61,225 bases of DNA from assembly GCA_947627825.1 (NCBI GenBank), contig CANQXO010000001.1, positions 1-61,225 on the forward strand, in the 5' to 3' direction. Origin of the DNA: an uncultured Clostridia bacterium. GTDB lineage: Bacteria > Bacillota_A > Clostridia > TANB77 > CAG-508. Below the pieces are notes generated by a model that saw only the letters and a list, made by a program, of their open reading frames with translations, searched no databases and was not told where the DNA came from. Every line of letters starts with the position of its first letter. The stretch's first letter is position 1. This document shows, one piece after another, positions 44,425 to 55,592 of this stretch. The translations under genes were made by a program, and so were the position numbers.

Positions 44425-45477
44425 TTATAATTCAATCCCTTCTTTAGTCTGTTTTTCTCTGTCCATTTGATAAGTTTCATTTATATTTTGGCAACATCCT
44501 TGTGCGTTTGGATCAAGTTGTTTATTATGCTTATAGAATTCGATCATTTGTCTTATTAAAAATTTTGAAGATGGAGTCTTGATTGTATTATGAATATATC
44601 TATGCGTTGCATTAGCAACAACTATACCTTCCATATCTACACCCAACATTTTATTTGCCTCTATTGATTTTTTATATCTTTCATTTAATGTTTTACCCAA
44701 TAATTCGCGTTGTACAATTCCAACATCTTTTGGAGTTGTAACATTTCTAAAAGACATATCATGCATAGGTGCTGCAATTTGTTTATCAGAAATTATTTTA
44801 TCCCCATTTATATCAAAATTTCCAGGTTCTTCTGCTTCTCTTTCTCCAACATAATATCCAAACTTAATTTGTCTATATGCTTCTAAATTAAAACTCTTTC
44901 CAAATAATTCTTCATAATCTTGTATTCCAATAGGAAATTTTATTTTTTTAGTTGGAACAGGAATTGTACCTGTTGCTCCTCCTATTAATGCTCTATTTAT
45001 AATTTCAGGATAAATTAAAGCAAATCTTTGAGCAAATACACCAGAAGCAGAATATCCACTTAAAAATATTTTCTGTTGCACATTTTTACCAGTTATTTTT
45101 TTTATTTGTAACCTTGCATCATCTATACATTTTTTAACCTTCTCATGTATCGAAAATTGTTGAACAGATTCTAAAGATAATTGTTGAAAGTCCGGTAAAT
45201 TTTTTAAACAACGAACAATAGGAATTACTATTGGAAAATCTGTCATAAAGTCAGCATATGTCGTTTCAATTGGATTTTCTCTATCAATTATAGCTCGTTT
45301 GACATTTTCAAAATAATACTTTTTTTCTTGTCCTCCTGAATTATATGTTTCAACAAACATTTCTGCATTATCTTTTAGACCACTCGGTATTCCTATAATA
45401 TAGCATTCCTCATCTTTCTGGCAAATATATAAATCAATATTTCCAAATTTATTCGAAATAGTTTTATACTTTTTCAT
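44425..45477 (-). CDS. alpha/beta hydrolase-fold protein
   Basis: 350 aa with nucleophile elbow GYSASG (about 141-146), a likely acid in the 240-270 region and a His in ATHRYIHN near 310. No signal peptide, so cytoplasmic. Substrate unknown. Single gene between secA and alr. Confidence 0.65.
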   Translation of the reverse strand: MKKYKTISNKFGNIDLYICQKDEECYIIGIPSGLKDNAEMFVETYNSGGQEKKYYFENVKRAIIDRENPIETTYADFMTDFPIVIPIVRCLKNLPDFQQLSLESVQQFSIHEKVKKCIDDARLQIKKITGKNVQQKIFLSGYSASGVFAQRFALIYPEIINRALIGGATGTIPVPTKKIKFPIGIQDYEELFGKSFNLEAYRQIKFGYYVGEREAEEPGNFDINGDKIISDKQIAAPMHDMSFRNVTTPKDVGIVQRELLGKTLNERYKKSIEANKMLGVDMEGIVVANATHRYIHNTIKTPSSKFLIRQMIEFYKHNKQLDPNAQGCCQNINETYQMDREKQTKEGIEL

Positions 45478-45524
45478 ATTTACTCCAATATTTTATTTAT
45501 ATATACCTTCTTATTAATATAATA

Positions 45525-48182
45525 TTACTGATTTTTACCATGACAATTTTTATACTTCAAGCCTGAGCCACATGGGCAAGGGTCATTTCTACCAATTTTT
45601 GGTGTCTCGTTTACTATAGTTTTATTTACTCCACCTTCTTTTGGAGATAACTTTCCATCAACAAGTTCTATTGCTGATTTTTCTTGAAGTTTCGCGTCTG
45701 TAATTCTAACTGATTCTTTTCTTGATTGTCCTTCATCTCTTTTTGTTGCATGCATTAGTAGTCTTACAACATCATATCTAATATCGTAACTCATTTGGTC
45801 AAACATATTTGAACCTTCATCTCTGTAGACAACAATAGGGTCTTTTTGACCATAAGCACGAAGTCCAACACCTCTTTTTAACTCGTCCATGTTGTCGATA
45901 TGTTCCATCCATTTTTGGTCAACTATCTTAAGCATTACAACTCTTTCAAGTTCTCTTAGTGATTCACCAAATTTTTCGTTCTTGTCTTCATATATTTCAA
46001 CTGCTTTGTCTTGTAATTCGTTTATAACTTCTGATGCTTTTGCATTTTCTTCTTTAACACTATCTAATGATGTTATTCCAAATACATTTGAAGTTTCTTG
46101 TAATAAACCTTCTACATCATTTGATTCTCCATTTATGTATGATGGAACTATTTCCTCTGCTATAGATTTTATCATTGATATTACGCTGTCTTTTAAGTTT
46201 TCGCCAGCAAGAACTTCCCTTCTTTGTGAGTAAATTGTTTCTCTTTGTCTGTTCATTACATCATCATATTGCAAAACATTTTTTCTGATGCTGAAGTTTC
46301 TTCCTTCAACTTTCTTTTGAGCACTTTCTATAGCTTTTGAAATTAATTTTACTTCAATTGGCATATCTTCGCTTACATCAAGTGAATTATATAATTTTGA
46401 AATCATTGAGCCACCAAAGATTTTCATTAAATCATCATCTAATGCAATATAAAATCTTGATTCTCCTGGGTCTCCTTGACGACCTGAACGACCTCTTAAC
46501 TGGTTATCAATTCTTCTTGATTCATGTCTTTCTGTACCAATTATTTTTAATCCACCTGCGTCTATAACTTTTTGTCTTTCATCTTCTATGCCTTTTTCAT
46601 ATTTCTTTACTAGCTTTCTAAATTCTTGCTTTGCTAAGTATTCACTATTACCACCTAACACAATATCGGTACCACGACCTGCCATATTTGTAGCAATTGT
46701 TACAGCTTTATATTTACCTGCTTGCGCAATTATTTCTGCTTCTTTTTCATGGAACTTAGCATTTAATACTTGGTGTGGAATTCTTTCTTTATTAAGCATT
46801 TTACTAAGTTTTTCAGATTTTTCAATTGATACAGTTCCTACTAGAACTGGTTGACCTTTTTCATAGCTTTCTTTTATGTCGTTTATTACTGCTCTAAATT
46901 TTCCGTCTTCATTTTTATATATAATGTCTGAATGGTCTTTTCTAATCATTGGCTTGTTTGTAGGAATTTCAATAACATCTAGTCTGTATATTTCTTGGAA
47001 TTCTTCTTCCTCTGTCATAGCTGTACCAGTCATTCCAGATAATTTTTCATACATTCTAAAGTAATTTTGGAAAGTAATATTTGCTAAAGTTTTTGATTCA
47101 TCAGCAACCTTAACATGTTCTTTTGCTTCTATTGCTTGATGTAGACCGTTATTATATCTTCTTCCATACATAATTCTTCCGGTAAATTCATCAACTATTA
47201 ATACTTCTCCATCTTTTACTATGTAATCAACATCTTTCTTCATTATTCCATGTGCTCTTAAAGCTTGATTTACAGCATGTACTAATTCAGAGTTATCGAT
47301 GTCATTAAAGTTTTCTAGTCCAAATTCTTTTTCAGCTTTAGCTATACCTTTTTGTGTAAGTGATGCTGATTTTGCTTTTAAGTCTACAATGTAGTCATAT
47401 TTTTCATTGTCTTCTTCTTGTACTACATCTTTTACATCTTCTTCAATAATTGTTTTTGCTTCAAGTTTTGCAACGAATCTATCTGCCTTTTTATAAATAT
47501 CAGATGCTTGATTAGCCCTACCTGAAATAATAAGTGGTGTTCTTGCTTCATCTATTAAAATACTATCTATTTCGTCTACGATTGCATAGTTTAATTCCCT
47601 TTGAACTAATTGATTTTCGTATACAACCATATTATCTCTTAAATAGTCAAATCCAAATTCGTTATTAGTTCCATAAGTGATGTCACAATTGTATGCTTCT
47701 TGTTTTTCGTTAGGCTTCATTCCACTTATAACAAGTCCTACAGTAAGCCCTAAAAATGAATAAACTTTTCCCATCCATTCACTATCTCTTTTTGCTAGGT
47801 AATCATTTACTGTTATGATATGAACACCTTTTCCTGTTAAAGCATTAAGATATGCTGGAAGTGTTGCAACTAAAGTTTTTCCTTCACCTGTTCTCATCTC
47901 TGCAATTCTACCTTGATGTAGAATGATACCACCTATTAATTGAACATCAAAATGTCTCATTCCTATAACTCTTTTAGCCGCTTCCCTAACAACAGCAAAA
48001 GCCTCTGGAAGTATATCATCAAGAGTTTTACCATTTTTTAATAAATTTTTAAAGTAATCTGTTTTTGCTTTTAATTCATCATCTGTTAATTTCTGCATTT
48101 CTGCTTCTAAAGAGTTTATTTTTTCTACTATTGGTCTAACTCTTTTTACTTCTTTTTCACTATAAGATTTAAATAGTTTCAT
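45525..48182 (-). CDS. secA: preprotein translocase ATPase SecA
   Basis: 885 aa. Helicase motifs [20 protein letters not shown] (Walker A), [16 protein letters not shown] (DEAD-type), [15 protein letters not shown]-terminal zinc SEC-C motif [19 protein letters not shown]. Drives export through SecYEG. AGAGAGG precedes ATG. Confidence 0.98.
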   Translation of the reverse strand: MKLFKSYSEKEVKRVRPIVEKINSLEAEMQKLTDDELKAKTDYFKNLLKNGKTLDDILPEAFAVVREAAKRVIGMRHFDVQLIGGIILHQGRIAEMRTGEGKTLVATLPAYLNALTGKGVHIITVNDYLAKRDSEWMGKVYSFLGLTVGLVISGMKPNEKQEAYNCDITYGTNNEFGFDYLRDNMVVYENQLVQRELNYAIVDEIDSILIDEARTPLIISGRANQASDIYKKADRFVAKLEAKTIIEEDVKDVVQEEDNEKYDYIVDLKAKSASLTQKGIAKAEKEFGLENFNDIDNSELVHAVNQALRAHGIMKKDVDYIVKDGEVLIVDEFTGRIMYGRRYNNGLHQAIEAKEHVKVADESKTLANITFQNYFRMYEKLSGMTGTAMTEEEEFQEIYRLDVIEIPTNKPMIRKDHSDIIYKNEDGKFRAVINDIKESYEKGQPVLVGTVSIEKSEKLSKMLNKERIPHQVLNAKFHEKEAEIIAQAGKYKAVTIATNMAGRGTDIVLGGNSEYLAKQEFRKLVKKYEKGIEDERQKVIDAGGLKIIGTERHESRRIDNQLRGRSGRQGDPGESRFYIALDDDLMKIFGGSMISKLYNSLDVSEDMPIEVKLISKAIESAQKKVEGRNFSIRKNVLQYDDVMNRQRETIYSQRREVLAGENLKDSVISMIKSIAEEIVPSYINGESNDVEGLLQETSNVFGITSLDSVKEENAKASEVINELQDKAVEIYEDKNEKFGESLRELERVVMLKIVDQKWMEHIDNMDELKRGVGLRAYGQKDPIVVYRDEGSNMFDQMSYDIRYDVVRLLMHATKRDEGQSRKESVRITDAKLQEKSAIELVDGKLSPKEGGVNKTIVNETPKIGRNDPCPCGSGLKYKNCHGKNQ

Positions 48183-48269
48183 TTAATTTCCTCTCTTTTC
48201 TGTATTTTTATCTTGAATTATTTTAATTCCTTAGTTTTCAAAACTATTTTTTACAAAATATACGATACT

Positions 48270-48298
48270 AACTATATCACTTTATCAGCATTTTGGCA
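48270..48298 (-). promoter_or_regulatory. secA promoter
   Basis: TTGCCA (48293-48298), 17 bp, TATAGT (48270-48275), extended by TG. Confidence 0.65.
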
Positions 48299-48315
48299 AT
48301 GTTTTTTTGAAAATA

Positions 48316-49062
48316 TTATTTAAGTATATTTTTAAGTGCTACATCTACTTCAATTTTGGCAAATGGGTTACAGTTAAAGTATACTTTTTTGTCTGGTAAT
48401 TTGTCAAATATATCCATTTTATCTACACTTTCTTTTGTAAGTATTAATGCTACATTTCCGCCTTCATATTTGTTACTATTTTTTACAAAGTCATCGATTG
48501 TTTCATTATCATATATATCTAGTCCAATTTTTTCTTGTGAGCAATAGTCTGTTATTGTATCTGTTAATGATGATAAACTTTCTGAGTCTGTGTATAAATC
48601 TATATTAAGTAAAGAAACAAATCTTACTTTTATTTTTAATTCATCTCTTAGAAAATAAAATTTACTTTTATCGTCTATTACAATTATATCATCTGCATCA
48701 GAGCTTATAAATTCCTTTGGGGTCATATAAGTCTTAATTTTTGGTCCGTCATTTCCTAAGTTTATTCCAAATATTTTAACAATAGCTGAATTTAGTGCAA
48801 ACATTGTGTCTTGGACATTTATTGTAAGGGAGATATTTTGTGAAATTGCTTGCATGCAAAGAATAATTGTAATATATGGGTTACCATTTGTTACAACTAA
48901 TGACTTTCTGTCTAAGAAAGCTGACTTGAATTCTTTAAATCTATTAAGAATTTCAATAGCTTTATTTATATTAAATTTAAATTCTGAATCATCTATATCA
49001 CATGCTCTTTTTAAATTATCAGCATTCATTTTAAATGCTTCTATGATTCCATTTAAAGTCAT
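48316..49062 (-). CDS. hypothetical protein (248 aa)
   Basis: An alpha/beta protein with alternating hydrophobic strands (SLVVTNGNPYITIILCMQAI; DDIIVIDDKSKFYF; NVALILTKESVDKM), weakly reminiscent of an aldehyde-dehydrogenase-like Rossmann fold but with no visible catalytic Cys motif. Pairs with the 1075-aa gene upstream on the same strand (56 bp apart). Not recognised. Confidence 0.6.
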   Translation of the reverse strand: MTLNGIIEAFKMNADNLKRACDIDDSEFKFNINKAIEILNRFKEFKSAFLDRKSLVVTNGNPYITIILCMQAISQNISLTINVQDTMFALNSAIVKIFGINLGNDGPKIKTYMTPKEFISSDADDIIVIDDKSKFYFLRDELKIKVRFVSLLNIDLYTDSESLSSLTDTITDYCSQEKIGLDIYDNETIDDFVKNSNKYEGGNVALILTKESVDKMDIFDKLPDKKVYFNCNPFAKIEVDVALKNILK

Positions 49063-49117
49063 AAATTAATCTCCCTTCTTTTATTCTTAGTTATATAATA
49101 CTTTAATTATTTTATAT

Positions 49118-52100
49118 TTACTCTATAACTTCATTATCTAAGTCAACTTCTTCAATATCATTTAAACATCTTTGTAGTGATAACTTATCTGCCACATCTC
49201 CATAGCCTGCTCTTATTTTTAAGTTTCTTGCCCAATTCTTTTTATGTACTGCTTTATCTATTCCTACAACATTTTTCTTTTTTGCTTTAACTAACACTTG
49301 CCATCTAAAGATTGGTCTACCATATCTATTAACATCTACAAAGAAATCATTAAATCTATCTCTAAAATTGCCATCATATTCATCTTTTAAATAATGTCTA
49401 AAAAAGTTTTCAGAAATTATGTAGGTTGCATGGTCTAGTGAAAACTTTTGATTATCTCCTGATTTTTTAAATACTTGTTCAACTAATGCACAACTATCTA
49501 AATAAACAATATAAGTACCTGCTACTAGTTGATGCTCGTAATTTGCTTTTATACTTTTGAAAGCATCAAACATTTTAGCAAGAGAACGAACTGCACGAGA
49601 TTTTGATGTTGGTTTTTGTTCTTTTGGCTTAATTTTGTCAGTGGTTTCATCATAATCTATATCATCATATTTTATGTTTGGTCCAAGCATTCTTTCTGTA
49701 TCTTCACTATACACTTCTGAAAGCTCATTTGCAAGTATATTTAATCTAGTTGTTGATATTTCGTCTTCTGTTTTATATACACTTGCTAAAAGATTTAATT
49801 TTTCTTCGTCACTATCTAGCTTCCTTAATACCTTCATAAGTCTTATGTATTTAGTTCCTTGCATAGTTGTATCTTTAAACAATTTTTCTTCATCTTCTGC
49901 CTTTAGTCTTCCCTGTTTTATCATAGATACTAACAAGTCATCACTTGGATTAATTGTTTCCATTGAAAACAATCCCTTAGAGTAAAAATCAATTACTTCT
50001 TCATTGCTTGGGTGTCTTCTTACTATCATTTTGTAAATTTTTTCTTCTTGCTCTGGTTCTAGTGTTCTATATTTTACAAATCCGTCTGTAAATCTTTTAA
50101 AGCTTTCCTTTTCAGCACTCTTTCCTATTATTGAATAATCTCTTGCATATTTCATTAGTTCGTCATCTGTAAAGCCTTCTGCAATATCAAAGTCTTCTGC
50201 ATAAACTGATATATCAAAAAGACTAACTTTATTTTGCATATACAAGTCTACAATATCTTTATTGCTTAGAGCTTCTGCTTCTTTTAGTCTAATTAAATCT
50301 CCTGCTTTTACTTCTATATCAGAATTAAATATCATATATCTTTGGTCTACTGGTCTTAATTTTCCTTCATTAAAAAGTTTAACTGCTAAATTATCATTAT
50401 ATCCATAAAGTGTTTTTCCAGAAACAAATCCGTCTACATATAAAGTAGCAAACAATGCTTCATCAAAAATTAAATCGTCTAATTCTTCTAGCAATTCTTC
50501 TTCAACTTTAGTATTATTTGTAAGTCCATATTTTTGATTTACAGCTTTAAGATATTGATATTCTTTTAATGCTGTTTGATAAAGTTTTTCTGACTCTTCA
50601 TCAGTATTTCTTTTTTCTCTGTTATTTTTTATATCATTTATTGTTTCTAGTAATGAATTTGCTGTAAATGAATTTTTTAACCTATCTTTTCCAAAGGCCT
50701 TTTCTATTTCGTCAATTCCCATACCATAAATAGAATACATTGTTTTCAAATCTTCAATGTTTAAATCACCTTTTTCTAATAGAACCATAATATTTTTTAG
50801 TGCAACATCTTTGAAAAATCCTCCTGAAGTATAGTGTCTCATAGAAATATCATAAAATTCAAGTTTTAAAGTATCATCTAATAAAACATAAAGTCCTTCA
50901 TCTGCTAAACTTTTTGAAAAGAATACATCATCTTCCTCAGCATTTTCTAATAACTTTTTGTCATCAATAAATTTTTCTATAGATATTGTGTCTGTTTCAC
51001 TTGATTTATATTCTGAATTGATTAAACCTAATCTTTTCATAATATTATTGTCTACATTATTTGAATCTGTTAATTTTCTTATAACCGCTCTTTCTGCAAA
51101 TTTATGCATATCTTCTTCGCTAGCATTATTGTCTTTTAAATATTGTGTTAATTCACCATAATTTATATGTCCTGCTTCATATAAAAGGAAATAATATTCT
51201 AGTTTCTCTTGTCCATTAATTCCTGTTGCAAAACGAATTGCTACATCCTTTTTTAAAAACTTAATTGTTTCTACATTAAACAATTCTCTTTTATCCTCAC
51301 GAATATACATTGAAGCATAACTACTAATTGCTGTTTCAATTTCTTCTCTAAGCATTTCTAAGCTAAATGTCTTTGATTCTTCTGTACCTTTTTCCATATT
51401 TATTTCAACTATATCAACTGTAACTTTTTTAGGGTCAAGTCTTTCTAAGATTTGATGCAGAATATTAGAAAGTCTTGATAATTCTGCACTGCTTGATATT
51501 AAGGGTCTTTTTTCTTGTTTAAATATTTCTAGTTCTTCTTCACTTAATCCTTCATCTTGTAATCTTTCATATTCTTTAATATAATACCTAAAGTCTTGTA
51601 TACAATTTTTTATACCAGTAATATATGAAAAAGCAGCTATTACATATAAATTATCCTCTAAAATCAAATTTCTAATTTCAGGTATTGCTAAGAATCTATT
51701 TTTTTCTTCATTAAAATATTCTTCAAATCCATCTATTTTACTAAAGTCTAAATTTCCCGTTTCCTCATCAGTTATCATATCTAATTCTTTTTCACCATAA
51801 TGTATCGTGTCAAATACATTATCTAGAAGTGAGTTTGATATGCTTGATGAAAGTGTACTATCTGCAAATAAATAACTTATATTTGTTTCTGTTATTGTAT
51901 AGAAAAGTTCTGATAAATATTGTGAATCTATTTTAAATTTTCTTTCTGATGGTGCCTTACCATATAACAAAGTTTTCGAGTTTATTGGAGTAAATATATT
52001 TCTAATTTGTCCTTCAATTGCAATTGTTATTACTTCTTCACTTTCAGAAATATTTTCTCTTGCAAGTTTTAAAAGGTTATTATATGGGATTGTATAAATG

Positions 52101-52345
52101 CTTTTTTCTCCTTGTTCATTTAATCTGCTTAATGCATGTAATGTACTAATTAATAGCTTTTTAAAATCAAGCTTTTCTTCATATTTCTTTAAGAATTCCA
52201 TTGTGTCTAGTCCAACATCAGCACTTTCTATATTTTCTCCATCTTTAAAAGCCCAGATTCCAGCTATATGTGGTCCAAACGCATCTTTAAAAATTGCATG
52301 TTTGTCAATAAAATTTAATATTTTCTTGGTTTCAACTTTATTCAT
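49118..52345 (-). CDS. large protein of unknown function (1075 aa)
   Basis: Cytoplasmic, acidic, almost entirely helical. The central third is made of short helical pairs like LxxLLEKGDLNIEDLKTMYS, LFNEGKLRPVDQRYM and LIRLKEAEALSNKDIVDLYM, suggesting a solenoid. The C-terminal 200 residues are basic and globular (FRWQVLVKAKKKNVVGIDKA). Own promoter at 52393-52421. No family recognised. Confidence 0.65.
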   Translation of the reverse strand: MNKVETKKILNFIDKHAIFKDAFGPHIAGIWAFKDGENIESADVGLDTMEFLKKYEEKLDFKKLLISTLHALSRLNEQGEKSIYTIPYNNLLKLARENISESEEVITIAIEGQIRNIFTPINSKTLLYGKAPSERKFKIDSQYLSELFYTITETNISYLFADSTLSSSISNSLLDNVFDTIHYGEKELDMITDEETGNLDFSKIDGFEEYFNEEKNRFLAIPEIRNLILEDNLYVIAAFSYITGIKNCIQDFRYYIKEYERLQDEGLSEEELEIFKQEKRPLISSSAELSRLSNILHQILERLDPKKVTVDIVEINMEKGTEESKTFSLEMLREEIETAISSYASMYIREDKRELFNVETIKFLKKDVAIRFATGINGQEKLEYYFLLYEAGHINYGELTQYLKDNNASEEDMHKFAERAVIRKLTDSNNVDNNIMKRLGLINSEYKSSETDTISIEKFIDDKKLLENAEEDDVFFSKSLADEGLYVLLDDTLKLEFYDISMRHYTSGGFFKDVALKNIMVLLEKGDLNIEDLKTMYSIYGMGIDEIEKAFGKDRLKNSFTANSLLETINDIKNNREKRNTDEESEKLYQTALKEYQYLKAVNQKYGLTNNTKVEEELLEELDDLIFDEALFATLYVDGFVSGKTLYGYNDNLAVKLFNEGKLRPVDQRYMIFNSDIEVKAGDLIRLKEAEALSNKDIVDLYMQNKVSLFDISVYAEDFDIAEGFTDDELMKYARDYSIIGKSAEKESFKRFTDGFVKYRTLEPEQEEKIYKMIVRRHPSNEEVIDFYSKGLFSMETINPSDDLLVSMIKQGRLKAEDEEKLFKDTTMQGTKYIRLMKVLRKLDSDEEKLNLLASVYKTEDEISTTRLNILANELSEVYSEDTERMLGPNIKYDDIDYDETTDKIKPKEQKPTSKSRAVRSLAKMFDAFKSIKANYEHQLVAGTYIVYLDSCALVEQVFKKSGDNQKFSLDHATYIISENFFRHYLKDEYDGNFRDRFNDFFVDVNRYGRPIFRWQVLVKAKKKNVVGIDKAVHKKNWARNLKIRAGYGDVADKLSLQRCLNDIEEVDLDNEVIE

Positions 52346-52392
52346 TTACATGATTCCTTTCAAATATTTTTTCTAAAAAAACTACTCTTTTA

Positions 52393-52421
52393 ATTATACC
52401 ACAATATTATGTAAATTACAA
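52393..52421 (-). promoter_or_regulatory. promoter of the 1075-aa gene
   Basis: TTGTAA (52416-52421), 17 bp, TATAAT (52393-52398) with an extended -10 TG. Confidence 0.75.
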
Positions 52422-52545
52422 GTTATATGACCATTTATTTTAATATTCAAACTATTTTATTTTTTGGGCTAATTTTTATTAATTTCGAATAAAGTACAAG
52501 CTTTTCTAATAAATTGAAAATATAAGATGAAAGTGAGGAATTTAT

Positions 52546-53067
52546 ATGTTTGTTTGTAACTTTAAAATGAATAGAAAAAAACTTTTAAAGCTAATTATTG
52601 CAATGATTTTTCTTTGTATAATTGGTATTATTATATTTTCATTTTCTTCTGTTTTTAAAAGTGGAGTTCAAGATGAGCCACAAACTCAAAGTAATATTTT
52701 AGAAATAACTGCTGGTGAATATACTAGATTTTTAAAGTCTGCTCACGAAAATATAGATGATTATGTTGGAATCACTGTAAAAATTACTGGATATGTTTAT
52801 AGAATGCCTGACTTTGGTAGAACCGAATTTGTTTTGTCCAGAACAATGATACTAAATGATAGCAATAGTGCTGTTGTTGTTGGAATTTTATCGCAATGTG
52901 AAAATGCCTCTGATTACAAAGATGGCGATTGGGTTTGCGTAACCGGAACTATTATTAGGGGCAATTACAAAGGTGAAATGCCAGTTTTACAGATAAATGA
53001 AATAAATAGATGTGAAAAACCAGAAGATGAATTTGTTTATCCACCTTCTGATGAAAAATCCATTTAA
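52546..53067 (+). CDS. membrane-anchored OB-like protein (TIGR03943/YcgQ C-terminal type)
   Basis: 173 aa. N-terminal signal anchor (about 12-36), then a beta domain VKITGYVYRMPDF, FVLSRTMI, GDWVCVTGTIIRGNY, resembling the C-terminal domain of YcgQ-like proteins (TIGR03943), here without the permease part. GAGGA precedes ATG 52546. Confidence 0.6.
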   Translation: MFVCNFKMNRKKLLKLIIAMIFLCIIGIIIFSFSSVFKSGVQDEPQTQSNILEITAGEYTRFLKSAHENIDDYVGITVKITGYVYRMPDFGRTEFVLSRTMILNDSNSAVVVGILSQCENASDYKDGDWVCVTGTIIRGNYKGEMPVLQINEINRCEKPEDEFVYPPSDEKSI

Positions 53068-53070
53068 TGC

Positions 53071-54165
53071 TTACTCTCTATCAAATATACTTCTTAATAC
53101 TCCTTTATTTATTAAAGGAGTATATATTTCCTTTAAAACAATTAAAAGAATTGGTCCTAAAATCAATCCAAAAAATCCAATAAGTTTATACCCTGTATAC
53201 ATTGCAACTAAAGTAAATACCGGATGTATTCCAATATGTTTGCTTACTAGTTTTGGCTCTAATATATTTCTTACAATTCCCATGATAGCCCACAAACTTA
53301 ATACTGCTATTCCAAGTTTAAAATTACTGTTTATTACTTCTATTATTGCCCATGGAGCCATAATTGCACCAGAGCCTAAAATTGGGAGAGCATCTACAAA
53401 AGCTATTCCTAAACTTATAAGAAGTGGAAATCCAACATTTAGCCCTATTATTTTATAGATTGTAAGTCCTATTAATGCTATTAAAAATGTAATAAAGACA
53501 AGAGTTATCTCTGCTCTTAAATATTTTCCTAATTTTTTTGTAATTGCTCGTAAATGCTTGGCAATTTTCTTAGTCCAAACGACTGGCAAATGATGCTCAA
53601 TCTGGTCTATTATATAAATTTTATCTGTACACATAAAATATAAAGAAATTAATACAAAAAATATGGACATTACTAAATTAGGAATTTTTAATATCCAATC
53701 TCTTATACCAATTAGCAAATTTGTTATTCCATTTGTTACTCCTGAAAGTAGGTTTATTTGAGCACTTTCAATACTTTTAGAAATATCTATAGGCAATTTT
53801 TCAAGTATTGTATTTTGACTAACAAATTTATTAAATAATTCTTGCACCTTTCCAACATATTCACCTGAGTTTTCTAGTAAATTGGTAGCTTCATTGAAAA
53901 GAGCAATTAACCCCCAACTAATAATTCCAATTATGATTGCAAGCGAAACAAAGATTACCAGAATAGAACTTACCCTTCTTGTCCATTTTAATTTTTTCAT
54001 AAATAATTTGATTAATGGCTCAAATAAAAGAGCCAACACAAAGGCAATGAGAAATGGTATATAAAATACAGATAGTTTAAATATTACAAACAAGAGTAGT
54101 ATAGTTAGCGCAAGACTGAATATACGCTTTATAACCTTACTCCAATAGTTCATATCTGTAACCAT
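53071..54165 (-). CDS. ytvI: AI-2E family / sporulation membrane protein YtvI-like
   Basis: 364 aa with about eight transmembrane helices in the AI-2E transporter pattern (paired N-terminal helices, a soluble coiled part about 90-150, PILGSGAIMAPWAIIEV, ISLGIAFVDALPILGS). In Clostridia this subfamily is annotated as sporulation protein YtvI. AAGGAG precedes ATG. Confidence 0.75.
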   Translation of the reverse strand: MVTDMNYWSKVIKRIFSLALTILLLFVIFKLSVFYIPFLIAFVLALLFEPLIKLFMKKLKWTRRVSSILVIFVSLAIIIGIISWGLIALFNEATNLLENSGEYVGKVQELFNKFVSQNTILEKLPIDISKSIESAQINLLSGVTNGITNLLIGIRDWILKIPNLVMSIFFVLISLYFMCTDKIYIIDQIEHHLPVVWTKKIAKHLRAITKKLGKYLRAEITLVFITFLIALIGLTIYKIIGLNVGFPLLISLGIAFVDALPILGSGAIMAPWAIIEVINSNFKLGIAVLSLWAIMGIVRNILEPKLVSKHIGIHPVFTLVAMYTGYKLIGFFGLILGPILLIVLKEIYTPLINKGVLRSIFDRE

Positions 54166-54222
54166 TATATTCTCCTTTAGTGTTAGCTTATTATATTATA
54201 TGTATATATAATAGTTTTTATT

Positions 54223-55501
54223 CTATTTTCTTATATAAATATCCTTTTTAGTGTATTCATCTGGATTTAATCCTACTCTACCATTCATGTAAGCTGATAG
54301 TATAAGTGTAATTATTAATACACTTAATCCCACAACTATTGTTGCAATATCTATATTTGCAAATGTTAATATAAACGAACCTACTGCTGTAATTATCATT
54401 TTAAATACATTATCAGATACTGCTTTTGCCGAATATATACAAGTTAGAATATTTGCATTTGTAAAACTATTTAGATATTTTTTTCCAAGAATCTGTGAAG
54501 TTCCATTCATTGCTCCCATTACTGCTATTAAGAATAATATGCATAAGTATTTAAATATAAATGGCACTTCTATTATTGTTATTGTTCCACATAAAATTAA
54601 AGAAATTCCAAAAATCGCAAGTATATTTGTAAGCGATTTATTTTTAAATCTTTTATTAAATGTTGGTGCATTGCGAGAAGATATTGCTTTAGCGATTTCA
54701 TAAACAGTAAATGCTAGACTGACTTGAATAGCAGTTGCTCCAATTCCTTGAACAAGAGCTAATTGATAAATATCAATTAATGCAATAATTCCGCATTATT
54801 GCGCCAATAGTTATAAGTAATGCGCGAAGCCTTTTAGAATTTATAGTAAATTTATATCCCTGCCTTAACTCTTTAATGTAATCTTTAAGTGTAAATCCAT
54901 CTTTTTTTACATCTTCAAGTTCACCAAAATTAAATGATATCAAGGTTGTAATGATTACACATAACAAGCAGCAAAACATTGGTAAATATCCATTAATAAC
55001 AAATAATAAACCTGATAAAATAGTTGAAATTGCACCAAAAATGCAGTATCTTGAATATGCTTTCTTATCTATACTTGTAAAGATGTCTGATGATTTTGTT
55101 GAAGGTGGTATTGAAATTGTGAGTAAATTGGCTTCTGAAATACTTTTGAATGAAAAAGCTATTGCTGACAAAAGCTGTGCCACTACTAACCCAAAAAATG
55201 ATTTTAAAGCCATATATAATATCACAGAAAATATATTTACAATATTGCCTAATATCATTGTGTTTCTCTTGCCTATTCTGCTTACTAAAACACTCGATGG
55301 GAATTGCAAAAATATTGTGAAAACAGCAAAAAGCGAAGTAGCAAGCATAATTTGTGAATTAACCATGCCTTTTACTTCACTTAAAAATAATACTTTTATT
55401 CCATAATAAAATAGTAGGTCATATCCAAACATTATATAGATTGGATAAAGCTTCATATTTGTTTTGCATATTTCCCTTCTTTTTTCTTCTGTTAATTTCA
55501 T
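54223..55501 (-). CDS. MFS transporter, +1 frameshift at CGG codon 237
   Basis: A host gene for a 12-helix major facilitator protein (about 425 aa once joined). The first six or seven helices are in the zero frame (MKLTEEKRREICKTNMKLYP; motif A-like VSRIGKRNTMILGNI). At codon 237 the frame meets CGG and stops five codons later. Skipping C gives IMGIIALIDIYQLALVQGIG and stays open through the remaining helices to 54223. The span is 3n+1. Substrate unknown. This is the only in-phase CGG found in a non-phage gene. Confidence 0.82.
54791..54793 (-). other. in-phase CGG codon, putative +1 recoding site (host MFS gene)
   Basis: Context ATG CGG AAT on the minus strand. Omitting C gives ATG GGA ATT (Met-Gly-Ile) inside a transmembrane helix. 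Confidence 0.7.
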
Positions 55502-55592
55502 TTAGATTCAAAACTCCTTTTTATTCTGATATCATTTTAATAAACTTAAGGAGATTTGTCAAATATTTTATCAACACCAATTTTGGGCTAAA

